A stretch of 64,000 nt of DNA from Rhizobium sp. Leaf453 (GTDB lineage: Bacteria; Pseudomonadota; Alphaproteobacteria; Rhizobiales; Rhizobiaceae): contig NZ_LMRG01000031.1 in assembly GCF_001425605.1 (NCBI RefSeq), positions 124,001 to 188,000 on the forward strand. Direction: 5' to 3'. This document shows, in pieces, positions 34,278 to 42,327 of the stretch. Within the stretch, counting starts at the first letter, position 1, and every line of letters starts with the position of its first letter. A program made the position numbers and the translations under genes. The notes beneath the pieces are model-generated. The model saw only the letters and a program-made list of their open reading frames with translations. It did no database searches and was not told the DNA's origin.

Positions 34278-36995
34278 ATGGAAAAAAGTATCGCCCGTTA
34301 CATCTGGACTCACACCCGCGCGCAGCAGCTGTGGATTCTGCTCGTTGTCGCCGTGTCGATGATCCCTTACTTCCTGTCGTTCGATCTGCCCAAGCAGATC
34401 GTCAACGGCCCGATCCAAGGCCAGGGTTTCGACCAACCGGGCGCAACTCAGACCTTCATGAACATCAATTTCGATCTGCCATGGATCGGCAATGTCGCCC
34501 TGTTCGACGGGATCGAGCTGACGCGCATGCAGACGCTGTTCGCACTGAGCCTGGTCTTTCTGCTGCTGGTGATCATCAACGGGCTCTTCAAATTCTACAT
34601 CAATACCTATAAGGGCCGGCTCGGCGAGCGACTGCTGCGGCGCATCCGTTTCGAACTCGTTGACCGCATCCTGCGCTTCCCGCCCAACCAGTTCAAACGC
34701 ATGAAGGGCGCCGAAGTCTCCAGCATGGTCAAGGACGAGGTCGAGCCGCTCGGCGGCTTTACCGGGGATGCCTTCGTGCAGCCCGCCCTGCTTGGTGGGC
34801 AGGCCCTGACGGCTCTGTTCTTCATTTTCATGCAGAATGCCTGGCTTGGCCTGATCGCGGCCGTCATGGTGGGCGTCCAGGCGGTCATCATTCCGCGCAT
34901 GCGCCGACGCCTGCTGATTCTCGGACGCGAACGCCAGATCACCGCTCGCGAACTCGCCGGTCGCGTCAGCGAAATCGTTGATGGCATCGGCACGATCCAC
35001 GCCTATGACACGTCAAACTATGAGCGCGCCGACATCGCTTCACGCCTCGGCCTGATCTTCAAGATTCGTTACGATCTTTACCAGTGGAAATTCCTGGTCA
35101 AGTTCATCAACAACTTCCTCGCCCAGCTGACGCCGTTCCTGTTCTATTGCATCGGCGGTTACCTGGCGCTGCAGGGTCGTCTCGACATCGGTCAGCTGAT
35201 CGCCGTCATCAGCGCCTACAAGGATCTTCCCGGTCCGCTGAAGGACCTAATCGACTGGGACCAGACCCGCCAGGACGTGCAGGTGAAATACGTGCAGGTC
35301 GTCGAACAGTTCAGCGTCGATCGCACCATCGATCCGGCCATCCAGACCATCGCCATCAAGAATGCCGGCGTACTGAAGCATCCGTTGGCTGCGGTCAACC
35401 TTTCGCTGGCCGACGACAGCGGCGCGAAGCTGCTGGAGCGTGTTTCCGTCCAGATCCATCCCGGCGAAACCGTCGCTATCGTCGGCAGCGCCGCGGGTGG
35501 CGGCGACGTGCTGGCGGAGGCCTTCGCACGTCTCGTCTGGCCTGAAAGCGGCAAGGTAACCGCTGGCGGTGACGACCTTCTGGAACTGCCGGAATCCGTA
35601 ACCGGACGCGGCATTTCCTATGTTTCGGCCGATGCCTACTTCTTCTACGGCTCCTTGCGCGACAACCTGCTCTACGGCCTCAAGCATGCGCCGTTGAAGG
35701 ATGCTGTCTATGAAGGCAGCCGCGCGACGCACCGCAAATGGCAGATCAACGAGGCGAAGCTCGCGGGCAATCCTCACCATGACGTCAACAGTGACTGGAT
35801 CGACTACGAGGCAGCCAATGCGACGGGTGACAGCGATCTCTTTGCACCGGTTCTTTCGGTGCTGGATACCGTCCAGTTGTCGAAGGATATCCTTGATCTC
35901 GCGTTGCGCAGCACGGTTTCGCCGGAGGACCATCCTGGCCTCGCCGAAGGCATCGTCGAGATGCGCCACGCGCTGAAGGAGGAACTCGAAGATGCTGGAC
36001 TCAGCAGCCTTGTCGTCTCCTTCGAACCCGGCGCCTACAACACCGAAGCGACCGTCGGTGAAAACCTGCTCTTCGGCACCGCAACTGGACCTTCTTTTGT
36101 CGGCAAGGCCATCGGCAAGAACGTCTATTTCCGCTCCGTCGTCGGCGGCAGCGGCCTTGACCACATCCTGTTCGACATGGGCTACAGCATCGCGGAAAAC
36201 GCGGTCGAACTGTTCTCGGACCTGCCGCCGGATCATCCCTTCTTCCAGCAACTGACCTTCATGACGGCGGATGACATTCCGACCTATCAGTTGCTGCTGC
36301 AGAAATACAAGGGCAAGGGCTTCGATGTTGCATCCGAGGACGATCGCGGCGCCTTCATCCGGCTGGCCTTCCGCTATATCGAACCCCGCCATCGTTTCGG
36401 TCTGCTCACCGAGGAATTGATGGCCAAGATCGTCGATGTCCGCCGCCAGTTCCACGACGGGATGCCGGAAGACTTGCGCAACGAAATCGAGCGCTATGAC
36501 CCCGATCGCTACAACGCGTCGGCAAGCCTGATGGATAATATCCTGTTTGGCCGCATCAGCCACAAGCATTCCGACGGCTCCAAGCGCATCCGCTCGATTG
36601 TCAGTTCCCTTCTGAACACGCTCGGCCTGCTGGAACAGGTGCTCGATATCGGCCTCGATTTCAATCTCGGCGCCGGCGGCAAGCGCCTGACCGCCGTGCA
36701 GCGGCAGAAGCTCAATCTGGCGCGTGCGCTGGTGCGCCGGTCGGACTACTACATCTTCAACCGGCCGTTGCCGGGCCTTGACCACCGCCTGCAGGACGAG
36801 ATCGTTCGCGACGTGCTCAAGCTGGTGCGGCGTGATGGCCGCGATCCGGCGGTGATCTGGGTGCTTTCGAACACGGCGCTTTCAAGCCTGTTTGATCGCG
36901 TACTGGTCTTCGACAGGGGTATGCTTGTGGAAGACGGCACACATGCGGCTCTGGTCGAGAATAACGGTATCTTTAAAGAACTGGTATCATCATAA
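34278..36995 (+). CDS. ABC-exporter-like membrane protein with a fully degenerate ATPase domain and large insertion
   Basis: A 905-residue protein. Residues 1-330 form an ABC-exporter membrane domain with about six segments (first near 18-36, second near 84-104). The ATPase domain has lost its catalytic residues: Walker A reads GSAAGGGD (Lys to Gly409, Ser/Thr to Asp410), the Q-loop Gln is Ala451 (YVSADAYFF), the signature LSGGQ is LTAVQ (804-808), Walker B is YYIFNRPLPGLD (Asp to Asn828, Glu to Arg829), and the switch His is Asn865. About 300 residues (467-750) sit between Q-loop and signature. Three copies of an NxL[FY]G motif occur, at 463-467, 596-600 and 754-758. It is followed by the cNMP-binding gene. 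It is probably a transport-dead or regulatory ABC protein. Confidence 0.85.
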   Translation: MEKSIARYIWTHTRAQQLWILLVVAVSMIPYFLSFDLPKQIVNGPIQGQGFDQPGATQTFMNINFDLPWIGNVALFDGIELTRMQTLFALSLVFLLLVIINGLFKFYINTYKGRLGERLLRRIRFELVDRILRFPPNQFKRMKGAEVSSMVKDEVEPLGGFTGDAFVQPALLGGQALTALFFIFMQNAWLGLIAAVMVGVQAVIIPRMRRRLLILGRERQITARELAGRVSEIVDGIGTIHAYDTSNYERADIASRLGLIFKIRYDLYQWKFLVKFINNFLAQLTPFLFYCIGGYLALQGRLDIGQLIAVISAYKDLPGPLKDLIDWDQTRQDVQVKYVQVVEQFSVDRTIDPAIQTIAIKNAGVLKHPLAAVNLSLADDSGAKLLERVSVQIHPGETVAIVGSAAGGGDVLAEAFARLVWPESGKVTAGGDDLLELPESVTGRGISYVSADAYFFYGSLRDNLLYGLKHAPLKDAVYEGSRATHRKWQINEAKLAGNPHHDVNSDWIDYEAANATGDSDLFAPVLSVLDTVQLSKDILDLALRSTVSPEDHPGLAEGIVEMRHALKEELEDAGLSSLVVSFEPGAYNTEATVGENLLFGTATGPSFVGKAIGKNVYFRSVVGGSGLDHILFDMGYSIAENAVELFSDLPPDHPFFQQLTFMTADDIPTYQLLLQKYKGKGFDVASEDDRGAFIRLAFRYIEPRHRFGLLTEELMAKIVDVRRQFHDGMPEDLRNEIERYDPDRYNASASLMDNILFGRISHKHSDGSKRIRSIVSSLLNTLGLLEQVLDIGLDFNLGAGGKRLTAVQRQKLNLARALVRRSDYYIFNRPLPGLDHRLQDEIVRDVLKLVRRDGRDPAVIWVLSNTALSSLFDRVLVFDRGMLVEDGTHAALVENNGIFKELVSS

Positions 36996-37081
36996 TGTCA
37001 AAAGAGACGTCCATGTCCGCGGGACAGGCGGATATGGACGTCCTTCCGGACAATGCACGCGTGGGGAACACAGGCAGCTGA
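36995..37081 (+). CDS. Possible 28-residue coupled small ORF
   Basis: An ATG overlaps the TAA stop of the ABC gene (TAATG) and opens a 28-codon frame ending TGA at 37079-37081. It is in the same frame as the cyclic-nucleotide-binding gene that starts 15 bp further on. It could be a real leader peptide or the relic of an N-terminal extension cut off by a stop codon. It contains the hairpin arms at 37006-37042. No homologue is recognised, and codon evidence is too short to judge. Confidence 0.3.
   Translation: MSKETSMSAGQADMDVLPDNARVGNTGS
37006..37042 (+). other. Strong hairpin between the ABC-like and cNMP-binding genes
   Basis: GACGTCCATGTCCGC (37006-37020) pairs with GCGGATATGGACGTC (37028-37042) as a 15-bp stem with a single G-U pair and a 7-nt loop. 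There is no U-run behind it. It lies 55 bp before the next start, so it could tune read-through or translation of the downstream gene. Confidence 0.65.
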
Positions 37082-37096
37082 ACCGGAAGACGGAAA

Positions 37097-37576
37097 ATGG
37101 GGATGGGCTCGAACATGCTTCTGAAAGACGAAGTTCAAATGCTGCGGCGCGTGCCGCTCTTTTCGAATGTTGAACCGGGAAAGCTGAAGCTTCTCGCGTT
37201 TACCTCCGATCGTGTCAGCTACGATGTCGGCGAGGCTCTTTTCCATCAGGGAGACACCGGCGACGCGGCTTATGTCGTTCTGGATGGCAAAGCGGACATC
37301 CTGGTCGATACACCGAGCGGCCCGATCAAGATCGCCGAGGTCGAGAAGAACTCGATCGTTGGCGAAATTGCCATCCTTTGTGATGTGTCGCGTACCGCCA
37401 CGGTCCAGACGACGACCGCAATGGAAGCCCTGCGCATTCGCAAGGACCACTTCCTCAAGCTCTTGACGGACTTCCCCGAGATCACCATCGAGATCATGCG
37501 CGTGCTGGCGGATCGCCTCAGCCATACGACCAGCGAACTCTCCGAAGCCCGCAGCCGGGCGCGCAAGGCGGATTAA
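37097..37576 (+). CDS. Cyclic-nucleotide-binding domain protein (stand-alone)
   Basis: A 159-residue soluble protein that is almost entirely one cNMP-binding domain. The beta-roll starts near residue 40, and the phosphate-binding cassette is VGEIAILCDVSRTATV (88-103), with Gly89, Glu90 and Arg99 as expected ligands. No DNA-binding helix-turn-helix follows; only an acidic and basic C-terminal helix (about 130-159). It is therefore not a CRP/FNR regulator but a ligand sensor or partner protein. ATG 37115 (MLLKDEVQ) is an alternative start that fits the conserved N-terminus. Its location after the ABC-like gene suggests it gates that protein in response to the cyclase product, which is inference. 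Confidence 0.85.
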   Translation: MGMGSNMLLKDEVQMLRRVPLFSNVEPGKLKLLAFTSDRVSYDVGEALFHQGDTGDAAYVVLDGKADILVDTPSGPIKIAEVEKNSIVGEIAILCDVSRTATVQTTTAMEALRIRKDHFLKLLTDFPEITIEIMRVLADRLSHTTSELSEARSRARKAD

Positions 37577-37604
37577 TAACGTCCTCGATTTGGAACGGCA
37601 GGCT

Positions 37605-39380
37605 CTAACGCGCTTGCCGACGCTCCCCCTGCGCTTCCGTTATCGCCGTTATGGCTCCTGTCTCACGGTCGATGCGGAAGTTTCCGGACGGCAGGCCGGA
37701 GGCATATTTGCTGTACATGCGGAAAATCAGGGCAAGTAATGCCTGAACGCACGCCGGGTCCGTCCAGTTGCCATTGGCGTAGAGACGCTCAATCGCACTG
37801 TATGCCGCAAGCCGCTCACGGCTGATCCAGTCGAAGGCCAGTTCGCTTCCCATCCGCACACGGTACCAGTCCGCCAAAAAATCGAGCGCCGACGCCCCGG
37901 TCAGAACCGCCGGCTCCAGCCGATATGTCCGCAGGTCGATCGTCTCGCGTGCCGCCATGGCAGTGGTCACGGCCTCGGACAGGGCCACCGGCTCCTCGAT
38001 CAGCGCCAGTGCCGCAAGGCTCGCCAGATCAGCGCTGCGGAACAATTCCGCCAGATGCTTGGGCCATTCCCGTTTCAGATAGCGTCGGCCGACCAGATGG
38101 CCAATATGCTCGTAGATGAAACCGCCGTAATCGACGACATCGAGCATGCCACCTGCCTCCAGACGGGTCGGAACCACTTCCCGGTCATAGGCCCATTTCA
38201 GATCGGGATGCAGGGTCATCGCATCGATCCCGACGGTTTCGATATCGATCTCGCAATCATCGAATGCAATTACCTTGTAGGCACAGGGAAAGGCAACCAG
38301 AGACGGCATGGCGACATTGATCAGGAATTTGCCGTCTCGACCGTGGCGCGCCGTATCGTTGACATGGAGATGACCGCTGAAATGAATATCGATCCCGACA
38401 TCAATCAGGGCCTCCGCCACGTCCGTATGAGGAATGCGTTCCACCATGCCGGTCTGGCCAAGCAAGGCGATCTCGTCATCGACGGTGGCGTCCAGCGGGT
38501 CGATGACCGGGTAGTGCGAAAAGGCGATGAGGTTCTTGCCGTCACGGCGGGCACGCGTCGCCACGTCTCTCATCCAATCGAGTACGAACCGCTTGTGGTG
38601 CAGCATGGCGTTCCAGCCGGCACTGGTCGAGTCCGTGAGATCGCCGGGGTCACCGGGCGCGACACCATCGACGGGAACGAAGACATTGGCATCGATCATC
38701 AGCAGCCAGACGCCCGGCAAGGGCTCGACGAGATAGGAGGCATCCATTAGCGTCCGCGTGGTCCGTCCGTCCGGTGAGCGGATGTCGTAGACCCGCGCAG
38801 CGTCGTTTCCATCACGGCCGAAAGGCGTCTCCCAATGGATATCGTCCGGGCGCGGATAGAAGCCGAAATCCGCCACCATCTCGAGACCATCAGGATATCC
38901 CTGACAATACATATGAGAACTACCGATCACCTCGCGCGCGCCACGGTCACGCACATGCGGATCGCTGCTGACGACACTGTAGCTGCCGTCTTCGTTGAGG
39001 AACCGCTTGGCGCGATGGCGGCCGGCCGCGCCGAAAATGTCGTGATTGCCGACAGTCGCATAAAATCGCATGCCGAACCGCACGGCATAATCGTCGAGCA
39101 CTCGCTTGACGCCGCGGACAGTTTCCACCTGTCCGTCATCGGAATAATCGCCCAGCAACACGACATGGCGGATGCCACGCGCCGCGATATCGTCAAGCGC
39201 GAAATGGAGTGCGAAATAGCTCTCGTTGAACACGCGGGTCGAGCGCGCCGTATCGGCGAGCAACCGGAACGACAGCCGGCGATCCTCGCGCATGAGGCCG
39301 GGGAAGCCATAATCGGCATAGAGATCATGGAAATGCGCGTCTGCGATGACGGCAATGCGCGGAGATTGGGAAGGCGGCAT
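37605..39380 (-). CDS. Calcineurin-like metallophosphoesterase, large
   Basis: A 591-residue two-metal phosphoesterase. Visible metal motifs are VIADAHFHD (Asp14, His16), LLGDYSDD (about 77-84), TVGNHDIFG (about 110-118), AFSHYPVIDP and FSGHLHVNDT. This order is that of the cAMP-phosphodiesterase (CpdA) and related phosphatases. The C-terminal 200 residues are helical without known motifs, making it twice the length of CpdA. The start is uncertain: ATG 39380 gives a natural N-terminus, and an in-frame TTG lies at 39401. It is convergent with the cNMP-binding gene and divergent from the MBL-fold gene, so it may turn over the signalling nucleotide or a glycan phosphate. Confidence 0.82.
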   Translation of the reverse strand: MPPSQSPRIAVIADAHFHDLYADYGFPGLMREDRRLSFRLLADTARSTRVFNESYFALHFALDDIAARGIRHVVLLGDYSDDGQVETVRGVKRVLDDYAVRFGMRFYATVGNHDIFGAAGRHRAKRFLNEDGSYSVVSSDPHVRDRGAREVIGSSHMYCQGYPDGLEMVADFGFYPRPDDIHWETPFGRDGNDAARVYDIRSPDGRTTRTLMDASYLVEPLPGVWLLMIDANVFVPVDGVAPGDPGDLTDSTSAGWNAMLHHKRFVLDWMRDVATRARRDGKNLIAFSHYPVIDPLDATVDDEIALLGQTGMVERIPHTDVAEALIDVGIDIHFSGHLHVNDTARHGRDGKFLINVAMPSLVAFPCAYKVIAFDDCEIDIETVGIDAMTLHPDLKWAYDREVVPTRLEAGGMLDVVDYGGFIYEHIGHLVGRRYLKREWPKHLAELFRSADLASLAALALIEEPVALSEAVTTAMAARETIDLRTYRLEPAVLTGASALDFLADWYRVRMGSELAFDWISRERLAAYSAIERLYANGNWTDPACVQALLALIFRMYSKYASGLPSGNFRIDRETGAITAITEAQGERRQAR

Positions 39381-39609
39381 GCTCTCGATGTTTTCCGTCA
39401 AAGGTTCAAACCGGATTCATTTGCCTTGGTCTCTCGCACAGATGGAAAGAAAAAGCGAATTGCCGTCTCGCTTAAGCCGGACAGTTTGGCTAACATGGCC
39501 GAAATGAGGCTTGGTTAATCAGGTCCAACAAAAAGACGACCTTAAGAATTGAATGGGACAGTTGCAGATGGACGGGGCACAGGCGGCTGGCCGTGACTGA
39601 GGCGAGAGA

Positions 39610-40440
39610 GTGAACGACAACGTGTTTCGTGTACGGCTCTGGGGAGTTCGAGGCAGCCTCCCCGTTTCCGGGGTCGAATTTCAGCATTATGGCGGCAACA
39701 CCATCTGCATCGAGATGCAATGCGGGCCTCACACGCTATTGTTCGATGCCGGCTCCGGGCTGATGCCCGCTGGCCAGGCTCTCAAGGCCGACGGCGTTTC
39801 CGACTTCAATCTCTTCTTCACCCACTGCCACTACGACCATATCGTCGGCCTGCCCTATCTGCCGGCTTTGTTCGATCCCATGGCTTCGGTCACCATCTGG
39901 TCGGGGCATCTGGCCGGGCGCATGTCCACCCGCCAGATGATCGGCGAATTCATGCGGCCACCCTGGTTTCCGGTCGAGCCGGATATCTGCCGTGCCTCCA
40001 TCAACTGTCGCGATTTCCGTTCTGGTGATGTGCTTGTTCCCCATGACAACGTTGCGATCCGAACCGGCAGCCTCAACCATCCAGGCGGCGCTATCGGCTA
40101 TCGCGTCGAATGGGGCGGCCGCGCCGTTGCGTTGGTCACCGATACCGAACATCGGCCCGGCATTCTCGATCCCGCCGTGCTCGACCTGATCGAAGGCACT
40201 GATCTTTTCCTCTACGACTGCATGTATACGGACGACGAGATGCATCGGCATGTCGGCTACGGCCATTCCTCCTGGCAGCAGGGCATTCGTCTTGCCAAGG
40301 CGGCCAATGCCAAGCAGGTTGCCTTTATCCATCACTCACCACTACGCACCGACAGCGAACTGGATGCAATCCAGCGGCTGGCCGAGCGCGAGTTTGCAGG
40401 CGCCTTCACAGCGCGCGACGGTCAGGTGATCGACGTCTGA
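39610..40440 (+). CDS. MBL-fold metallo-hydrolase (PhnP / phosphodiesterase-like)
   Basis: A 276-residue protein of the metallo-beta-lactamase fold. The N-terminus LWGVRGSLPVSG with HYGGNTICIE and the metal motif THCHYDHIVG (His72, His74, Asp76, His77) match the PhnP / tRNase Z / cyclic-phosphodiesterase branch, as do SLNHPGGAIGYRV (about 154) and HHSPLRTD near the C-terminus. The GTG start at 39610 has GAGG 7 bp upstream. It overlaps the convergent deacetylase gene by 19 bp. A phosphodiesterase acting on a cyclic or diester phosphate is the best guess. Confidence 0.82.
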   Translation: MNDNVFRVRLWGVRGSLPVSGVEFQHYGGNTICIEMQCGPHTLLFDAGSGLMPAGQALKADGVSDFNLFFTHCHYDHIVGLPYLPALFDPMASVTIWSGHLAGRMSTRQMIGEFMRPPWFPVEPDICRASINCRDFRSGDVLVPHDNVAIRTGSLNHPGGAIGYRVEWGGRAVALVTDTEHRPGILDPAVLDLIEGTDLFLYDCMYTDDEMHRHVGYGHSSWQQGIRLAKAANAKQVAFIHHSPLRTDSELDAIQRLAEREFAGAFTARDGQVIDV

Positions 40441-41171
40441 ATCGCATCCGCACCGGATATCCAGCGGGCGGCAGGGTGGCTTGCGGTCGCCTTGAACAAA
40501 GCGGTCAGGAAATCACGCACGGCCTGGTCATGCACCAGATGATGGGTCAAGACGCCCGTCACGCCGCCACGATCGAAGGTGTGCTGAAGGCGTGCGACGA
40601 TCTCGCTGGCAAGCTCCAGGGGATCGCGCCCTCCCCGAGTGCCGTGCCAATCCATCACATCCACATGTGAATTGATCATGCCAAGCGCCGCTGGCTTCTC
40701 AGGGCCGTAGACCGAGAGCGCCTTGAAGCCGAGCCCTGGCAGATCCGGCAAGAGGGTCCTGTCGATCCGGTTCCACGGGGGCACCAGCATCGGAATGAAA
40801 CGCCCCTGATGCAGTCCCGCCAGCTTTTCAAAACCGGCACCGAGTTCGGCCAGCACATCCGCCAACGGCCGATGACGTCCGAGTTCCTGCTTCTTCTCGT
40901 CGGAACCGGCGTAATTCCGATGTGACCAGCCATGAACCGCGACGGAAACCAACCGTTCCCGGTCCAGCCGTTGCACCAACGGGTCTCCGGTATGGACCGG
41001 AATGACGGCCAGCGTCGCCGGCACGGAAAACGCACCAGCAATCTCCAGAAAATCATCGAGCGCGGCCGTCGGCTCGACCGCATCGTCATCCCGCAGCCAG
41101 AAGCGGGCTGTTTTGCCCGTTTCTTGCCACCGGTCCAATTCCTCGCCGATCAGTCTGTCGAACGCTGTCAT
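40422..41171 (-). CDS. Polysaccharide deacetylase family protein (NodB-like)
   Basis: A 249-residue cytosolic NodB-fold protein without a signal peptide. The catalytic and metal region is FWLRDDDAVEP (about 24-34) and VAVHGWSHRNYA (about 78-89, HxxxH). MLVPPWNRIDR and MDWHGT are later motifs. Members remove acetyl groups from sugar polymers or sugar amines. Its start overlaps the upstream glycosyltransferase stop by 4 bp, so the two form a small unit. A short cytosolic form points to modification of a precursor rather than a finished polymer. Confidence 0.83.
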   Translation of the reverse strand: MTAFDRLIGEELDRWQETGKTARFWLRDDDAVEPTAALDDFLEIAGAFSVPATLAVIPVHTGDPLVQRLDRERLVSVAVHGWSHRNYAGSDEKKQELGRHRPLADVLAELGAGFEKLAGLHQGRFIPMLVPPWNRIDRTLLPDLPGLGFKALSVYGPEKPAALGMINSHVDVMDWHGTRGGRDPLELASEIVARLQHTFDRGGVTGVLTHHLVHDQAVRDFLTALFKATASHPAARWISGADAIQTSIT

Positions 41172-42265
41172 AACTTTATCCGTTTCGCATATTGATCGAG
41201 GATCTCCGCAAGCCGTACCGCCGCCCGTTCAATCGAGCGTTCATCAGCCACAAAAGCCCGTGCCCCCGAAGCCAGCCGCGAGCGTAGGTCGGCATCGGTC
41301 AGTAGCCGCTCGATGGCCTGCGCATACGCGTCGATATCGTCCGGCGGCGTCAACAAACCCGTTCGATCATCGACGACCACGGACGGCACGCCGGCCACCG
41401 CCTGCGCCACGACCGGCAGCCCCGCCGCCTGCGCCTCCAGATAGGCAAGACCGAAAGCTTCGCCACATCCGGGCCAGAGATAGACTGATGATGCCGACAG
41501 CAGATCGGCAATCTCTTCCGCCGCCTTTTCACCGTGCCAGACGATGCGATCCGGCTCGAAACGCGAAAACAGCGGGCACACATCGGCGGCCTGTGGACCA
41601 TCGCCGACGATTGACAATGTCCATGGCAGATGCGTCAGCCGTGCCAGCGCCTCTGCCAGCATGCCATAACTCAGCATCTTGTCGCCGGGCCGCATCATGG
41701 CGACCGTGATCAATCGCCCAGCCTCGGGCCGGGGTTGCCGTTCCAGCATTAATGCCGGGTCGAGGAAGGGCGGAAGCAACGTCATCCGGGCATCAGGAGC
41801 GGCAGCGGCAAGCCCGTCGCGGTCCCGCTCGGTGAGGCAGATATTGACATCCGCCAACCGCACCGCATCCAGCACATGGTCCTGCAATTGCGTCCAGTGA
41901 CCGCTGTTGCGCCGATCTGAATAGGATGCCTCGGCCGTCAGATAGGCAATACCGAAGTCACGCGCCAGAGCAGGCCCGATCAGATCAGGCGCCTTGTAAT
42001 AAAGGTGATAGCAGAACCAGATATCGGGTGGCCCGGATGCGCGCCATTGCGCTGCGATCCGATCTTTTTCCGCTTCCGCCGCTCGGGACAGGTCGGCAAG
42101 CGCGTCGGCCGTTGGTTCGCGAATGAAGGCGCGCAGTTCGGATGCGAGTTGCACCTCATGCCCTGCCCGCTCAAGCGCAGAAATCAGCAGCCGCGCCATC
42201 AACCGGTCCCCGGAGGGGACGGGATGGTTGGGTGATTTCAACGGGGAATAGAACGCGATCCTCAT
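41168..42265 (-). CDS. Glycosyltransferase family 4 protein
   Basis: A 365-residue GT-B enzyme. MRIAFYSPLKSPNHPVPSGD is the N-terminal acceptor-side loop, VGDGPQAADVCPLF and LWPGCGEAFGLAYLEAQAAG (about 258-277, EX7E region) form the donor site, then GVPSVVVDDRTGLLTPPDDI. It is coupled to the deacetylase by a 4-bp overlap. It belongs with the glycan block but is on the opposite strand to the three other transferases. Confidence 0.85.
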   Translation of the reverse strand: MRIAFYSPLKSPNHPVPSGDRLMARLLISALERAGHEVQLASELRAFIREPTADALADLSRAAEAEKDRIAAQWRASGPPDIWFCYHLYYKAPDLIGPALARDFGIAYLTAEASYSDRRNSGHWTQLQDHVLDAVRLADVNICLTERDRDGLAAAAPDARMTLLPPFLDPALMLERQPRPEAGRLITVAMMRPGDKMLSYGMLAEALARLTHLPWTLSIVGDGPQAADVCPLFSRFEPDRIVWHGEKAAEEIADLLSASSVYLWPGCGEAFGLAYLEAQAAGLPVVAQAVAGVPSVVVDDRTGLLTPPDDIDAYAQAIERLLTDADLRSRLASGARAFVADERSIERAAVRLAEILDQYAKRIKL

Positions 42266-42327
42266 GCAGATCCGGTTCTAGGGCATAGAAACCAAGAAGG
42301 GAACAACCCGCTGGCGGGATTCGCGGG

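Noticed and set aside
34278..36995. Reading the ABC-like gene as a pseudogene
   Set aside because: The frame is open for 905 codons, codon use matches its neighbours and the membrane domain is intact; motif loss without stops suggests a changed function.
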